Shown here: positions 32,672-41,647 of the stretch, in pieces
How the letters are laid out: each line of letters begins with the position of its first letter
Numbering within the stretch: position 1 is the first letter of the stretch
Source: AC-32 sp963788215
GTDB lineage: Bacteria > Actinomycetota > Thermoleophilia > Gaiellales > Gaiellaceae
Length of the DNA stretch: 64,000 bases
Assembly (NCBI GenBank): GCA_963788215.1
Contig: CAWBFX010000003.1
Span: 124,001-188,000 of the forward strand
Direction of reading: 5' to 3'
Notes under the pieces: generated by a model
The model's database searches: none
What the model was told of the DNA's origin: nothing
What the model saw: only the letters and a program-made list of their open reading frames with translations
Position numbers and translations under genes: made by a program

Positions 32672-33921
32672 CGCCCCTCCTCCGCGTCGAACTTCAGATC
32701 CTGGTGGTGGAGCCGGTGGCCGAGCTTCTCGCGCTTGGTCGCCAGGTAGCGCCGGTTCTCGGCGTTCGGCGGCGTCTCGATCGGAACCTGCTCGACCACG
32801 GTGAGACCATAACCCTCGAGCCCGCTGATCTTCCTCGGGTTGTTCGTCAGGATCCGGATCGTCGAGAGTCCGAGGTCGGCGAGGATCTGGTTCCCGATCC
32901 CCCACTCCCGCGCATCCGGCGGGAAGCCGAGCTCGAGGTTCGCCTCGACGGTGTCCAGGCCGGTCTCCTGCAGCTCGTACGCGCGGAGCTTGTTCAGAAG
33001 GCCGATCCCGCGACCTTCCTGCGCCATGTAGAGCAGCACGCCGCGGTCCTCGGCGGCGATCTGCCGCAGCGCGTGGTCGAGCTGCTCGCCGCAGTCGCAA
33101 CGGAGTGAATGGAACACGTCGCCGGTCAGGCACTCGGAGTGGACGCGGACGAGAACGTCCTCGAAGCCGTCGACCTCGCCGTGGACGAGCGCGAGATGGT
33201 GCTTGCCGGTCAGCCGCTCGCGGAACGCGACGGCCGTGAACTCCCCGTACGCGGTCGGCAGCCGCACCGAGGTCGTACGCTCGACCAGCTTCTCCGTCCG
33301 GCGCCGGTACTCGATCAGGTCGGCCACGGTGACGAGCGTCAGCCCGTGGCGCTCGCAGTACGGGATCAGGTCCGGCACGCGGGCCATCGTCCCGTCGTCG
33401 TTCATGATCTCGCAGACGACGCCTGCGGGATTGAGCCCTGCCAGCCGCGCCAGGTCGACGGCCGCCTCCGTCTGGCCCGCGCGCTGGAGGACGCCGCCGG
33501 GGCGCGCCCGCAGCGGGAAGACGTGGCCGGGCTGGACGAGGTCGTCGCGGCTCCGGCTGGGGTCGATCGCGACCTGGATCGTCCGCGAGCGGTCGGGAGC
33601 GGAGATGCCGGTGCTGATCCCCTCGCGCGCCTCGATCGAGACGGTGAACGCCGTGCCGAACGGCGTCTCGTTCCGCTCGGTCATCGGACGGAGACCGAGC
33701 TCGTCGCAGCGCTCCTCGGTCAGGCAGAGGCAGATGAGGCCGCGGCCGTGCTTGGCCATGAAGTTGATCGCCTCGGGCGTCGCGAACTGGGCGGCGATCG
33801 TGAGGTCGCCCTCGTTCTCGCGGTCGGCCGCGTCGACGACCACCACGAGCTTGCCCTGGCGGATGTCCTCGATCGCCTGCTCGACCGGCGCGAACGCCGT
33901 GGAACGCTCGGTCGTGCTCAC
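32668..33921 (-). CDS. ribBA: Bifunctional DHBP synthase / GTP cyclohydrolase II
   Basis: A 417-aa fusion supplying both riboflavin precursors. The N-terminal half is RibB (VVVVDAADRENEGDLTIAAQ, the acidic metal site, then RPGHVFPLRA as QPGHVFPLRARPGG). The C-terminal half is RibA with the zinc Cys residues in HSECLTGDVFHSLRCDCGEQL, and AQEGRGIGLLNKLRAY. Both active sites look intact. It overlaps ribE and ribH by 4 nt on either side. Confidence 0.96.
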   Translation of the reverse strand: MSTTERSTAFAPVEQAIEDIRQGKLVVVVDAADRENEGDLTIAAQFATPEAINFMAKHGRGLICLCLTEERCDELGLRPMTERNETPFGTAFTVSIEAREGISTGISAPDRSRTIQVAIDPSRSRDDLVQPGHVFPLRARPGGVLQRAGQTEAAVDLARLAGLNPAGVVCEIMNDDGTMARVPDLIPYCERHGLTLVTVADLIEYRRRTEKLVERTTSVRLPTAYGEFTAVAFRERLTGKHHLALVHGEVDGFEDVLVRVHSECLTGDVFHSLRCDCGEQLDHALRQIAAEDRGVLLYMAQEGRGIGLLNKLRAYELQETGLDTVEANLELGFPPDAREWGIGNQILADLGLSTIRILTNNPRKISGLEGYGLTVVEQVPIETPPNAENRRYLATKREKLGHRLHHQDLKFDAEEGR

Positions 33922-34526
33922 TGCCCTGATCGTACTCCGCCGGGCACGGCCAGCCGCTCGACGTACTTCGCGAGGACATCGACCTCGACGTTGACCTCGC
34001 CGCCCGGCTCGAGGTCCCCGAGGGTCGTCACCTCGAGCGTGTGCGGGACGAGCGCGATCGCGACGCCGCCTTCGTCCACCTCCGCGACGGTCAGCGAGAC
34101 GCCGTCGACCGCCAGCGATCCTTTCTCCACGCAGTAGCGCAGGAGCTCCTCGGGCAGGTCAAGCCAAAGCCGCGAACCGTCGCCGCCGGGCTCATGGGCA
34201 CGGACGAGGGCGACGCCGTCGACGTGGCCCTGGACGTAGTGGCCGCCGAGCGGGTCGCCGGCCCTCAGCGCCGGCTCGAGGTTCACCTCGGCGCCGGCCT
34301 CCAAGCCGGCCAGATTCGTGCGCGACAGCGTCTCCCCCACCGCGTCGAAGGCGAGCTCCCCGTCGTCCACCGCGACCGCGGTCAGGCAGCAGCCGGAGAC
34401 CGAGACCGAGTCGCCGATGCCCGCCCCGGCCGCGGTCTCCGGCGCGGAGATCCGGAGGCGCATGCCTTCGCCGTTCCGCTCGGCGACGACGACGCGCCCG
34501 CGCTCGCGGACGATTCCCGTGAACAT
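33918..34526 (-). CDS. ribE: Riboflavin synthase alpha chain
   Basis: A 202-aa riboflavin synthase (dismutation of lumazine to riboflavin). Two homologous lumazine-binding halves: MFTGIVRERGRV...GDSVSVSGCCLTAV...ETLSRTNL, and GDPLGGHYVQGHVDGVA...KGSLAVDGVSLTVAEV. It begins with the invariant MFTGIV. It lies between the 80-aa unknown gene and ribBA in a ribD-ribE-ribBA-ribH order. Confidence 0.96.
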   Translation of the reverse strand: MFTGIVRERGRVVVAERNGEGMRLRISAPETAAGAGIGDSVSVSGCCLTAVAVDDGELAFDAVGETLSRTNLAGLEAGAEVNLEPALRAGDPLGGHYVQGHVDGVALVRAHEPGGDGSRLWLDLPEELLRYCVEKGSLAVDGVSLTVAEVDEGGVAIALVPHTLEVTTLGDLEPGGEVNVEVDVLAKYVERLAVPGGVRSGQ

Positions 34527-34539
34527 GCGGAAAGGCTAC

Positions 34540-34782
34540 TCAGCCGGCGATCGCGAGTGTCTCGAGCGTCTCCCGGGCGATCATCTCCAGCTCCGCACGC
34601 TCGCGAGACTTGGCGAGCTCAGCGCGCAGCTCGTCGACCGCCTTCGCCTGCTCCGGGGTCAACCCGCGGGCGAGGGCGAGCTCGTGGGCGAGCTCGCGGT
34701 CGGAGACGTGCCGCGCCAGCCAGCCGGAGATGAGCGTCACGAGGCGGTCGTCGGCACGGCGAAGGTCACGGCTCACGGACAT
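34540..34782 (-). CDS. Small helical protein in the riboflavin operon, unknown function
   Basis: An 80-aa protein without recognisable family. It is mostly helical and charged: SVSRDLRRADDRLVTLISGWLARHVSD, then ELAHELALARGLTPEQAKAVDELRAELAKSRERAELEMIA. Its 5' end overlaps the last 17 nt of ribD and it ends 13 nt before ribE, which together with matching codon use argues that it is a real gene. No membrane segment or cysteine is present. A link to riboflavin synthesis is only positional. Confidence 0.65.
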   Translation of the reverse strand: MSVSRDLRRADDRLVTLISGWLARHVSDRELAHELALARGLTPEQAKAVDELRAELAKSRERAELEMIARETLETLAIAG

Positions 34783-35710
34783 ACGCAGTCAAGAGGATGT
34801 CCTCGCCGACCTGCTCGCCGGTCAAACGTCGCAGGTCGACCGGGTCCGGCAGCGCCGCGACCGGGGCCTCGCCGTCGCCGGAAAGCCGCGGCGCGACGAA
34901 CACGAGCAGCTTGTCGACGAGGCCGGCCGCGAGGAAGGACGCGGCAAGCGTCGGGCCGCCTTCGAGCAGGAGGCTGCGGACGCCTTCGCCGGCGAGCGCG
35001 GCGAGCTCGTCCTCGAGCCTCCCCGGGCGGAGCTCGAGCTCGGAGCCTTCCGGCAGCGGCCCGCGGCCGAACGCGAGCCGGCGCGGCTGGTTCGGCGCCT
35101 CCACTCCCCGCGCGGTCAGCTGCGGATCGTCCGCCCGAACCGTTCCCATCCCGACCGCGACCGCATCCGACTCCGCCCGGAGCTCGTGGACCCGCCGCCG
35201 GCTCTCCTCGCCGGAGACCCAGCGCGAGCCCGGCACCGTCACGCGCCCGTCGAGCGTCATGGCCACCTTGTAGGTCACGAACGGCCGGCCGCGCGAGATC
35301 CACACGCGCCAGGCCTCGTTCTGGCGGTGGGCCTCCCACGAGTCGACCACGTCGACCTCGACGCCTGCCTCGCGCAGCCGCGCGAAGCCCTGGCCGTCCA
35401 CCTTCGGGTTCGGATCCTGAGCGCCCGCTACGACCCGCGCGACGCCCGCCGCGATCACGGCGTCCACGCACGGCGGCGTGCGCCCGTGGTGCGAGCACGG
35501 CTCGAGGGTGACGTAGAGCGTCGCCCCGCGCGCCCGCCCGCCTGCGGCCTCGAGCGCCGCGACCTCGGCATGCGGTGACCCCAGGCCCGCATACCAGCCC
35601 TCGCCCACGACCTCGCCCTCGGCGAGGACGACCGCGCCGACCAGCGGATGCGTGTGCTCGACGCTGCCGCGGCCGCGCTCCGCGAGCTCGAGCGCGCGCT
35701 CGAGGCTCAT
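34766..35710 (-). CDS. ribD: Riboflavin biosynthesis deaminase/reductase
   Basis: A 314-aa bifunctional RibD. The N-terminal deaminase has HAEVAAL and EPCSHHGRTPPCVDAVI, the zinc ligands His and two Cys; the C-terminal reductase has YKVAMTLDGRV, ESRRRVHELRAESDAVAVG, and LLLEGGPTLAASFL. The ATG at 35710 overlaps the rpe stop (ATGA); longer frames only add rpe sequence out of frame. It catalyses steps two and three of riboflavin synthesis. Confidence 0.95.
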   Translation of the reverse strand: MSLERALELAERGRGSVEHTHPLVGAVVLAEGEVVGEGWYAGLGSPHAEVAALEAAGGRARGATLYVTLEPCSHHGRTPPCVDAVIAAGVARVVAGAQDPNPKVDGQGFARLREAGVEVDVVDSWEAHRQNEAWRVWISRGRPFVTYKVAMTLDGRVTVPGSRWVSGEESRRRVHELRAESDAVAVGMGTVRADDPQLTARGVEAPNQPRRLAFGRGPLPEGSELELRPGRLEDELAALAGEGVRSLLLEGGPTLAASFLAAGLVDKLLVFVAPRLSGDGEAPVAALPDPVDLRRLTGEQVGEDILLTAYVREP

Positions 35711-36393
35711 CGGACGGCTTCGGCCAGGCGCTCGTAGGCGACGACGGGGTCGTCTGCGCCGAAGACGGCCGTCGCGGCGACGAACAGCCGCGCGCCCGCG
35801 TCGTACAGCTCGCGGATGTTCTTCTCGCCGACCCCGCCGTCGACCTGGATCGGGATCTCCGCCGGCAGCAGCTCGCGCAGGCGACGAATGCGCTCGGTCG
35901 ACTCCGGAATGAATGCCTGGCCCGAATAGCCCGGGTGCACGCTCATGCAGAGGACGAGGTCCACACCCGCCTCGACCGCCGCCGCCGCGACCGGCTCGAC
36001 CTCGGTGTCCGGGTTGAAGACGAGCCCCGCCTGCAAGCCGTGCGCGCGCGCGAGCCCGACCACGTCCGGGAGGTCGGGGCAGACCTCGAAGTGGACGGTG
36101 ACGCTGTCCCCGCCGGCCTCGGCGAACTGCTGGACGTGCTTCGCCGGCTCGGCGACCATCAGGTGGCAGTCGAGCACGCCGCCCGCCTCGTGCACCTGCT
36201 CCGCGATCGACTCGAGCACGATCGGCCCCATCGTGATCGGCGGGATGAAATGGCCGTCGCCGACGTCCCAGTGGAAGACGCGGCAGCCCGCGGCGAGCAG
36301 CGCGTCGACCTGCTCGCCGAGCCGCGAGAAGTCGGCCGCGTACAGCGACGGCTCGACCTCGGCGCCGCGGACCCACTCGCCGCCCCAGCTCAT
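35707..36393 (-). CDS. rpe: Ribulose-phosphate 3-epimerase
   Basis: A 228-aa TIM-barrel enzyme interconverting ribulose-5-P and xylulose-5-P. It shows EPSLYAADFSRLGEQVDAL, FHWDVGDGHFIPPITMGP, DCHLMVAEPAKHV, CMSVHPGYSGQAFIP and IQVDGGVGEKNI, with metal ligands His and Asp present. The ATG at 36393 overlaps the rsmB stop by 4 nt. It probably helps supply ribulose-5-P, the RibB substrate, to the riboflavin genes that follow. Confidence 0.96.
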   Translation of the reverse strand: MSWGGEWVRGAEVEPSLYAADFSRLGEQVDALLAAGCRVFHWDVGDGHFIPPITMGPIVLESIAEQVHEAGGVLDCHLMVAEPAKHVQQFAEAGGDSVTVHFEVCPDLPDVVGLARAHGLQAGLVFNPDTEVEPVAAAAVEAGVDLVLCMSVHPGYSGQAFIPESTERIRRLRELLPAEIPIQVDGGVGEKNIRELYDAGARLFVAATAVFGADDPVVAYERLAEAVR

Positions 36394-37628
36394 GCCCGTG
36401 ATCGTCGCAAACGCGCGATGAAGAAGCCGGACGTGCGGTGCTCGTGCGGCAGAGTGAGCAGGAACTCCGGCCGGCGCGGGTGCGCGAACTGCGGCCACTC
36501 CTCGCCGAGGGGCTCGACCTCGAAGCCGGTCGCGTCGACGACCTCCTCGTTCTCGGCGGCGCTGACCGTGCAGACGGAGTAGAGGACGGTGCCGCCCGGC
36601 TTGACGCGCTCGGCGGCGACCGCGAGCAGGTCCCGCTGCAGCTCCGGAAGCGGCTTCGCGCGCCAGCGCAGGTCGGGTCGCGAGGCGAGCACTCCGAGCC
36701 CGGAGCACGGCGCGTCGACGAGCACGCGGTCGAAGTCGCGGAGGTCAGGCGGGAGCTCGAGCGCGTCGGCGTTCAGGACGTGGACGTTCGTCGCTCCGAG
36801 GCGCGCACAGTTCTCCTCCAGCTCGCGCGCGCGGCCGGGGTGCAGCTCGACGGCGGTCACGTCGCCGGCGAGCTGCGTGGCCTTCCCGCCGGGCGCGGCG
36901 CAGAGGTCGAGCACCCGTTCGCCCTCACGGCTCCCGACGGCGAGGCCCGCGAGCTGCGAGCCGCGGCTCTGCGGCCAGATCAGACCCTGGCGCAGCGCCT
37001 GACCGTCGACGCGCTCGACGTGGAGCGCGCCGGGGATCTCCGCGTCCGGCTCGCCGGCGACCTCGCCCGGCTTGCGCTCGTTCCGGCGCACGACCGTCTC
37101 CAGCGGCTCGTTCTGCGCCCTCATCAGCGCCAGCGCCTCGTCCGGGCCGAGCTCGCGCCACCAGAGCTCCGCGACCCAGTCGGGGTAGGAGTGCCTGAGC
37201 GCAGCCTCCGTGGCCGTGCCCTCCGGCAGGGCTTCCACGAGCTCGCGCAACCCGAGCGCGAGGCGCCGCATGACGGCGTTCGTGAACGAGACCGCCCGCT
37301 CGAGCCCAGCCGCCCGGACCAGCTCGACCGACTCGTTCACGGCCGCGTGCACCGCCACCTCCGCGAACGCGAGCTGGTACGCGCCGAGCCGCAGCGCGGC
37401 GCGCACCGGGGGATCGAGCTTCGCGACCGGCCGGCGTCCGAGCGCCTCGATCCCGTGGTCGAGCGTGCGGACGCGCTGAATCGTCCCGTACGCGAGCCGC
37501 TGCGCCAACGCGCGGTCACGCTCTTCGAGCCCTGCCGCCGCGGCCGGAAACGCCCGGTCGGCGTAGGCGTCCTCCTCGAAGACGCGCAGCAGCGTCGCGA
37601 ACGCCGCGCGCCGCGCCGGCGAGATCAC
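36390..37628 (-). CDS. rsmB: 16S rRNA (cytosine-967-C5)-methyltransferase
   Basis: A 412-aa RsmB. The N-terminal NusB-like domain (ARRAAFATLLRVFEEDAYADRA, then AYGTIQRVRTLDHGI) is followed by the RNA cytosine methylase fold: DLCAAPGGKATQLA, DAPCSGLGVLASRPDLRW and the catalytic Cys region SVCTVSAAENEEVV. The GTG at 37628 overlaps the upstream methyltransferase stop as GTGA. Length and motifs are normal. Confidence 0.95.
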   Translation of the reverse strand: MISPARRAAFATLLRVFEEDAYADRAFPAAAAGLEERDRALAQRLAYGTIQRVRTLDHGIEALGRRPVAKLDPPVRAALRLGAYQLAFAEVAVHAAVNESVELVRAAGLERAVSFTNAVMRRLALGLRELVEALPEGTATEAALRHSYPDWVAELWWRELGPDEALALMRAQNEPLETVVRRNERKPGEVAGEPDAEIPGALHVERVDGQALRQGLIWPQSRGSQLAGLAVGSREGERVLDLCAAPGGKATQLAGDVTAVELHPGRARELEENCARLGATNVHVLNADALELPPDLRDFDRVLVDAPCSGLGVLASRPDLRWRAKPLPELQRDLLAVAAERVKPGGTVLYSVCTVSAAENEEVVDATGFEVEPLGEEWPQFAHPRRPEFLLTLPHEHRTSGFFIARLRRSRA

Positions 37629-38350
37629 CGGACGCGGCCGACGAAGATCGCCCAGCCCATCAGCTCGCGCCTCCAGCGCAGGTGCCGGTCGCGCTGTTGT
37701 CGCCCGCGCTCGCGGAACTCCTCCGCCTGCGGATCGTCCTGGTTCGCCGCCAGCCACTCGTCGAGCGTCGCCCAGTGCAGCGACTCGTAGCGGTCCCAGT
37801 CGTCCTGCGACGAGGCGATCAGCGAGACCAGCTCGACGCCGCCCGACTCGAAGCGCTCGACGGTCTCGGCGAGCGGAACCAGGCCTTCGCCGTCGAGCGC
37901 GAGCTCCGAAGGATCCACAGCTTCGGGCAGCGGCCAGACGCGCCAGAACGGCTCGCCGACCGCGATCAGCCCGCCCGTCGGCACGGCCTGCGCCAGCGCC
38001 CGCACCGTCGGCACCAGGCCGTCGTAGGCGAACGACGCGCCGAGGCACATCGCCGCGTCGTAGGCGCCGGGCTCGATCGCGAACTCCTTCGCGTCGGACT
38101 CGACCACCTCGATCCGCTCGTCGCGCCCGCGGGCGACCTGCGCGAACTCGTGAGCGAGCTCGACCAGCGTGACGCGGCAGCCGAACTCTTCGACGACGAG
38201 CGAGGCCGGGCCGCCGCGGCCGCCGGCGACGTCGAGCAGGTGGGACGAGGGGCCCAGGCCGAGCGCCTGGCCGAGCAGCCGGATCTTCTCGGCGCTGGTC
38301 GGGTTCTGGAGCTCGTGCCGCGATTCGACCACGGCGTACCACCACGCCAT
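37625..38350 (-). CDS. SAM-dependent methyltransferase, class I, substrate unknown
   Basis: A 241-aa methyltransferase with motif I LLDVAGGRGGPASLVVEEFG, an acidic post-I strand VTLVELAHEFAQVA, and motif IV-like YDAAMCLGASFAYDGL. The family (Methyltransf_11/25 type) covers small molecules and proteins alike. Its ATG shares one base with the fmt stop (TGATG), and rsmB follows with a 4-nt overlap, so it is embedded in a translation-related operon. No diagnostic substrate motif was seen. Confidence 0.82.
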   Translation of the reverse strand: MAWWYAVVESRHELQNPTSAEKIRLLGQALGLGPSSHLLDVAGGRGGPASLVVEEFGCRVTLVELAHEFAQVARGRDERIEVVESDAKEFAIEPGAYDAAMCLGASFAYDGLVPTVRALAQAVPTGGLIAVGEPFWRVWPLPEAVDPSELALDGEGLVPLAETVERFESGGVELVSLIASSQDDWDRYESLHWATLDEWLAANQDDPQAEEFRERGRQQRDRHLRWRRELMGWAIFVGRVR

Positions 38351-39139
38351 CAGCGCACGCCCCGCAGAAACTCGTCGTAGCTCATCCGGCGGCGGCCGTC
38401 AGGCTGCACCTCGACGGGAACGAGCTTTCCGTCCTCGATCCGCGCGCGCCAGATCGTCACCGGGCGGCCGTGCAGCTCGCCGCGCGCTCCGATGTGCGGC
38501 GAGAGCGCGCGGATCCTGTTCAGCAGCTCCTCCGGCGGGCGGTCCCAGTCGAGGGCGCGGTCCTCGGGCCCGATCTTGTCGGCGTACGTGACGCCCTCCT
38601 CGGGCTGCGGCGTGAACGACGGGTCCGGCAGCACCTGCTCCACGAGCTCGACCCCGAGCTCGGCCGTGCGGGCCGCTATCGAGCCGTAGTCGTCGTCCTC
38701 GTCGACCGTGAAGGCCCGCTGCGCCGCGATCGGGCCCGCGTCGAGCTGCGGGACGAGCTTGATGATCGTCACCCCGGTCTCGCGGTCGCCCGCCATCAGC
38801 GCGCGCTCGATCGGCGCCGCGCCGCGCCATCTGGGGAGCAACGAGGGGTGCACGTTCAGCCAGAGCGATCGGTCGAGCACGGGCTCAGGGATCAGCGCGC
38901 CGTACGCGGCGAGCACGACCACGTCTTCCCCGGGGTCGAAGTCGGCGACGCTCTCCGGCTGGCGCACCTCGATCCCGAGCCGCTCGGCTGCCTCCTTCGC
39001 CGGAGGGGCCCCGACGCGCCGCCCGCGGCCGCGCGGCCGGTCCGGGCGTGTCAGCAGATATGCGACGTCGTGCCGCGCAGCCAGCCGCTCGAGCACGTCG
39101 GCGCCGAACGGCGCCGTCGCGGCGACCGCGACGGCGCAC
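38350..39139 (-). CDS. fmt: Methionyl-tRNA formyltransferase, frameshifted near its start
   Basis: Fmt formylates initiator tRNA. The frame reads ADVLERLAARHDVAYLLTRPDRPRGRGRR, VLAAYGALIPEPVL, then the signature LNVHPSLLPRWRGAAPIERALMAGDRETGVTII with catalytic Asn/His/Asp, and a C-terminal domain. The first 15 codons are separated from a start by one extra base: the GTG at 39139 (overlapping the def stop as TAGTG) followed by CGC gives RVAVAATAPFGADV only if one C at 39133-39134 is dropped. As drawn, the frame opens right after the def TAG with no start codon. Sequencing error is likely. Confidence 0.88.
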
Positions 39140-39708
39140 TATCTGATCAGAACCGGCTGCGGCCGCAGGATCGCGAGCGCCTCGCGCCGGGCATCCGCGG
39201 TCGTCCGGTCGAGGATCAGGATCCCGTCGAGGTGGTCGAGCTCGTGCTGGACGACCCGCGCGGGCAACCCCTCGAGCTCGAGCCGCACGTCCTCGCCCTC
39301 AGGGGTCTTCGCCTCGACCGCCACGCGCTCGTGCCGCTCGACCGGGATCACGACGCCCTGGAGCGAGAGACAGCCCTCGTCGTCGGCGGCCCGCTCGTCG
39401 GAGGGCTCGACCAGGCGCGGGTTCACGAGCGCGACCGGCGCCTGCTCCGGATCCGGCTGGAAGACAAAAACACGCTGCAAAACGCCGATTTGCGTCGACG
39501 CGAGTCCGAGCCCGTTCGCGTCGTGGAGCAGGTGCTCGAGCCGCTCGACGAGCTTCGCGAGGGCCTCGTCGAAGTCCGCGACCTCGTTGGCCCGCATCCT
39601 CAGCGCGGGGTCGGGGTACTGGCGAATCTGCGCCAGCGCGACGCGCCGCCTGGCCTCCGCCTCGGCGTCGAGCTTCTCGTCGCGCACCTGCCCGGTCTCC
39701 CCGCTCAT
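39139..39708 (-). CDS. def: Peptide deformylase
   Basis: A 189-aa Def, removing the formyl group from nascent proteins. Motif 1 is GLGLASTQIG (normally GxGxAAxQ, so a Ser-Thr replaces Ala-Ala), motif 2 EGCLS with the metal Cys, motif 3 QHELDHLDG with the two His and catalytic Glu. An N-terminal stretch of about 25 polar residues precedes the core. It lies between priA and fmt, the usual pair. Confidence 0.94.
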   Translation of the reverse strand: MSGETGQVRDEKLDAEAEARRRVALAQIRQYPDPALRMRANEVADFDEALAKLVERLEHLLHDANGLGLASTQIGVLQRVFVFQPDPEQAPVALVNPRLVEPSDERAADDEGCLSLQGVVIPVERHERVAVEAKTPEGEDVRLELEGLPARVVQHELDHLDGILILDRTTADARREALAILRPQPVLIR

Positions 39709-39723
39709 AAGGCGAATCTTAGG

Positions 39724-41637
39724 TCAGAGCTGCTGGGGGTCGACGTCCACGACGGCGGTCAGGCCGGCTCGCCGCATCGCCGGAGCGGCGGCCGCGAGGA
39801 GTTGCGCTGAGCGAGCGGCCAGGCGTCGCGGCTTCTCCGTCTTCGCGACGAGCTGGGCGCGGTGTTTTCCGCGCAGCCGGAACAACGGCGCCGGCCCGAG
39901 GAGGTCGCCGAGGCCCTCGAGCCCGTCGCGGAGCTCCTGCAGGAGCTTCAGGGCGGGCGCCTCCGACGGTGCGGTCACGAGGATCCGCACCAGGTGGCGG
40001 AACGGCGGGTAGCCGAGCTCGCGCCTGCGCTCGAGCTCGTCCGCCAGGAAGCGCGGGACGTCGTGGCGGGCGGCGAGCGCGATCGGCCTCGCATCCGGCT
40101 GGAAGGTCTGGACGAGCACCCGCCCCGGCGCGTCGCGGCCGCTTCGCCCCGCGAGCTGCGTCACGAGCTGGAACGTGCGCTCCTCGGCGCGCAGGTCGGG
40201 CAGGGCGAGCCCCGCGTCGGCGTCCACGACCGCGGCCAGCTCGACGCCTGCGAAGTGGTGGCCCTTCGCGACCATCTGCGTCCCGAGCAGGACGGCGCGG
40301 TCGGTGTCGCGGAAGCGGCGCAGCGCCGCCGCGAGCTCGTCCGGATGAGCAACGGTGTCGGCGTCGAGGCGGATCAGCTCGAGCTCGGGCACTCGCGTCG
40401 CCAGCTCGCGCTCGAGCCTCTGCGTCCCTGCGCCGATGCGCGCCAGCTCGACCGAGCGGCATGCGGGGCATTCCTGCGGAACGGGCTCGGAGTGGCCGCA
40501 GTGGTGGCAGCGGAGCGTCTCGTCTCGATGGAGAGTGAGCGACACGTCGCAGTCCGGACAGCGGAAGGTCGTCCCGCATGCGCGGCAGTGAAGGGCCGGA
40601 GCGATCCCGCGGCGGTTGAGGAGCAGGATCGCCTTGCCGCCGCGCTCCGCGATCCCGCCGAGCTCCTTCAGTAGCGGCGCCGAGAGCGGATACCCCGCCT
40701 CGCGCCGCAGGTCGACGATCTTCACCGCGGGTAACTTCGCTCCGATCCGCTCGCGCAGCTCGAGCCGCTCGAGCGCCGCCCAGCTCTCCGGTCGCGGGGT
40801 CGCGCTGCCGTAGACGACCGCCGCGCCCTCGAGGGCCGCACGCTTGGCGGCGACCGTGCGCGCGTCGTAGCGCGGGTCGGACTCCTGCTTGTACGACGGG
40901 TCGTGCTCCTCGTCGACGCAGATCAGGCCGACGTCCCGCATCGGCGCGAACACCGCCGAGCGCGCGCCGACGACGACGCGTGCCTCGCCGCGCGAGATCC
41001 GCTCCCGCTCGTCCCGCCGCTCGGCGTCCGTCAGGCCGGAGTGCAGGAGCGCAACGGAGTCGCCGAAGCGCGCGCGGAAACGCCCGACGGTCTGGGGCGT
41101 GAGCGCGATCTCCGGAACGAGCACGATCGTCCCGAGCCCGCGCTCCAGTGCCCGCGCCGCGGACTGCAGGTAGACCTCGGTCTTGCCGCTCCCCGTCGGC
41201 CCGTAGAGGAGGAAGCGCCCGGCCTCGCCGATCCGGGCGACGGCGGCCTCCTGGTCGGCGCTCAGCGCCGCGGGAGCCGGCTCCCCTTCCAGCGACTGCC
41301 GCTCGCCCGGAGGCGCTTGCTCCTTCCGCCGCTGCCGCCTGACCGGCGCGACCAGCTCGAGCGCCCGCGCCGGGGTCGAGCCGTAGTAGTCCGCGACCCA
41401 GAGGGCGAGGTCGACCAGCGTCGGCGGCAGCTCGTGCAGGACGCTCTCGACCGGCAGCGCCCGCACTCCCACCGGTGCCGCGTCCACCACCTCGACGACC
41501 ACGCCCCGCGCCCGTGAACGGCCGAAGGGAACGGAGACGACCGCGCCTTTGCCCGCCCCGTCCGGCAGCTCGTACGTGAACTCGCGCCCACTGAGTGCGC
41601 GCGCCGTCACGAGCGGCACGACTGTCCCGAAGCTCAC
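39724..41637 (-). CDS. priA: Primosomal helicase PriA
   Basis: A 637-aa PriA, which restarts replication at collapsed forks. Many actinobacterial PriA proteins have lost the ATPase motifs; this one keeps them: GPTGSGKTEVYL, the DEEH box in ICVDEEHDPSYKQ, SATPRPES and QLAGRSGRD. The zinc-binding insert has eight Cys in CRACGTTFRCPDCD and CHHCGHSEPVPQECPAC. The N-terminal DNA-binding region (FTYELPDGAGKGAVVSVPFGRSRARGVV) is present. It is the first gene of the long minus-strand run that extends to def and fmt. Confidence 0.95.
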   Translation of the reverse strand: MSFGTVVPLVTARALSGREFTYELPDGAGKGAVVSVPFGRSRARGVVVEVVDAAPVGVRALPVESVLHELPPTLVDLALWVADYYGSTPARALELVAPVRRQRRKEQAPPGERQSLEGEPAPAALSADQEAAVARIGEAGRFLLYGPTGSGKTEVYLQSAARALERGLGTIVLVPEIALTPQTVGRFRARFGDSVALLHSGLTDAERRDERERISRGEARVVVGARSAVFAPMRDVGLICVDEEHDPSYKQESDPRYDARTVAAKRAALEGAAVVYGSATPRPESWAALERLELRERIGAKLPAVKIVDLRREAGYPLSAPLLKELGGIAERGGKAILLLNRRGIAPALHCRACGTTFRCPDCDVSLTLHRDETLRCHHCGHSEPVPQECPACRSVELARIGAGTQRLERELATRVPELELIRLDADTVAHPDELAAALRRFRDTDRAVLLGTQMVAKGHHFAGVELAAVVDADAGLALPDLRAEERTFQLVTQLAGRSGRDAPGRVLVQTFQPDARPIALAARHDVPRFLADELERRRELGYPPFRHLVRILVTAPSEAPALKLLQELRDGLEGLGDLLGPAPLFRLRGKHRAQLVAKTEKPRRLAARSAQLLAAAAPAMRRAGLTAVVDVDPQQL

Positions 41638-41647
41638 GCGGTTGAGG

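Noticed and set aside
30011..32749. A 912-aa plus-strand frame opposite the FakA-like, rpmB and ribH genes
   Set aside because: Same reason: it runs antisense through several well-supported genes and shows no domain.
35700..36400. An FMN riboswitch for the riboflavin genes
   Set aside because: ribD overlaps rpe by 4 nt and rpe overlaps rsmB by 4 nt, leaving no leader; no RFN-like element was seen.
39724..41637. PriA as a degenerate, ATPase-dead actinobacterial form
   Set aside because: Walker A GPTGSGKT, the DEEH box and later helicase motifs are all intact.
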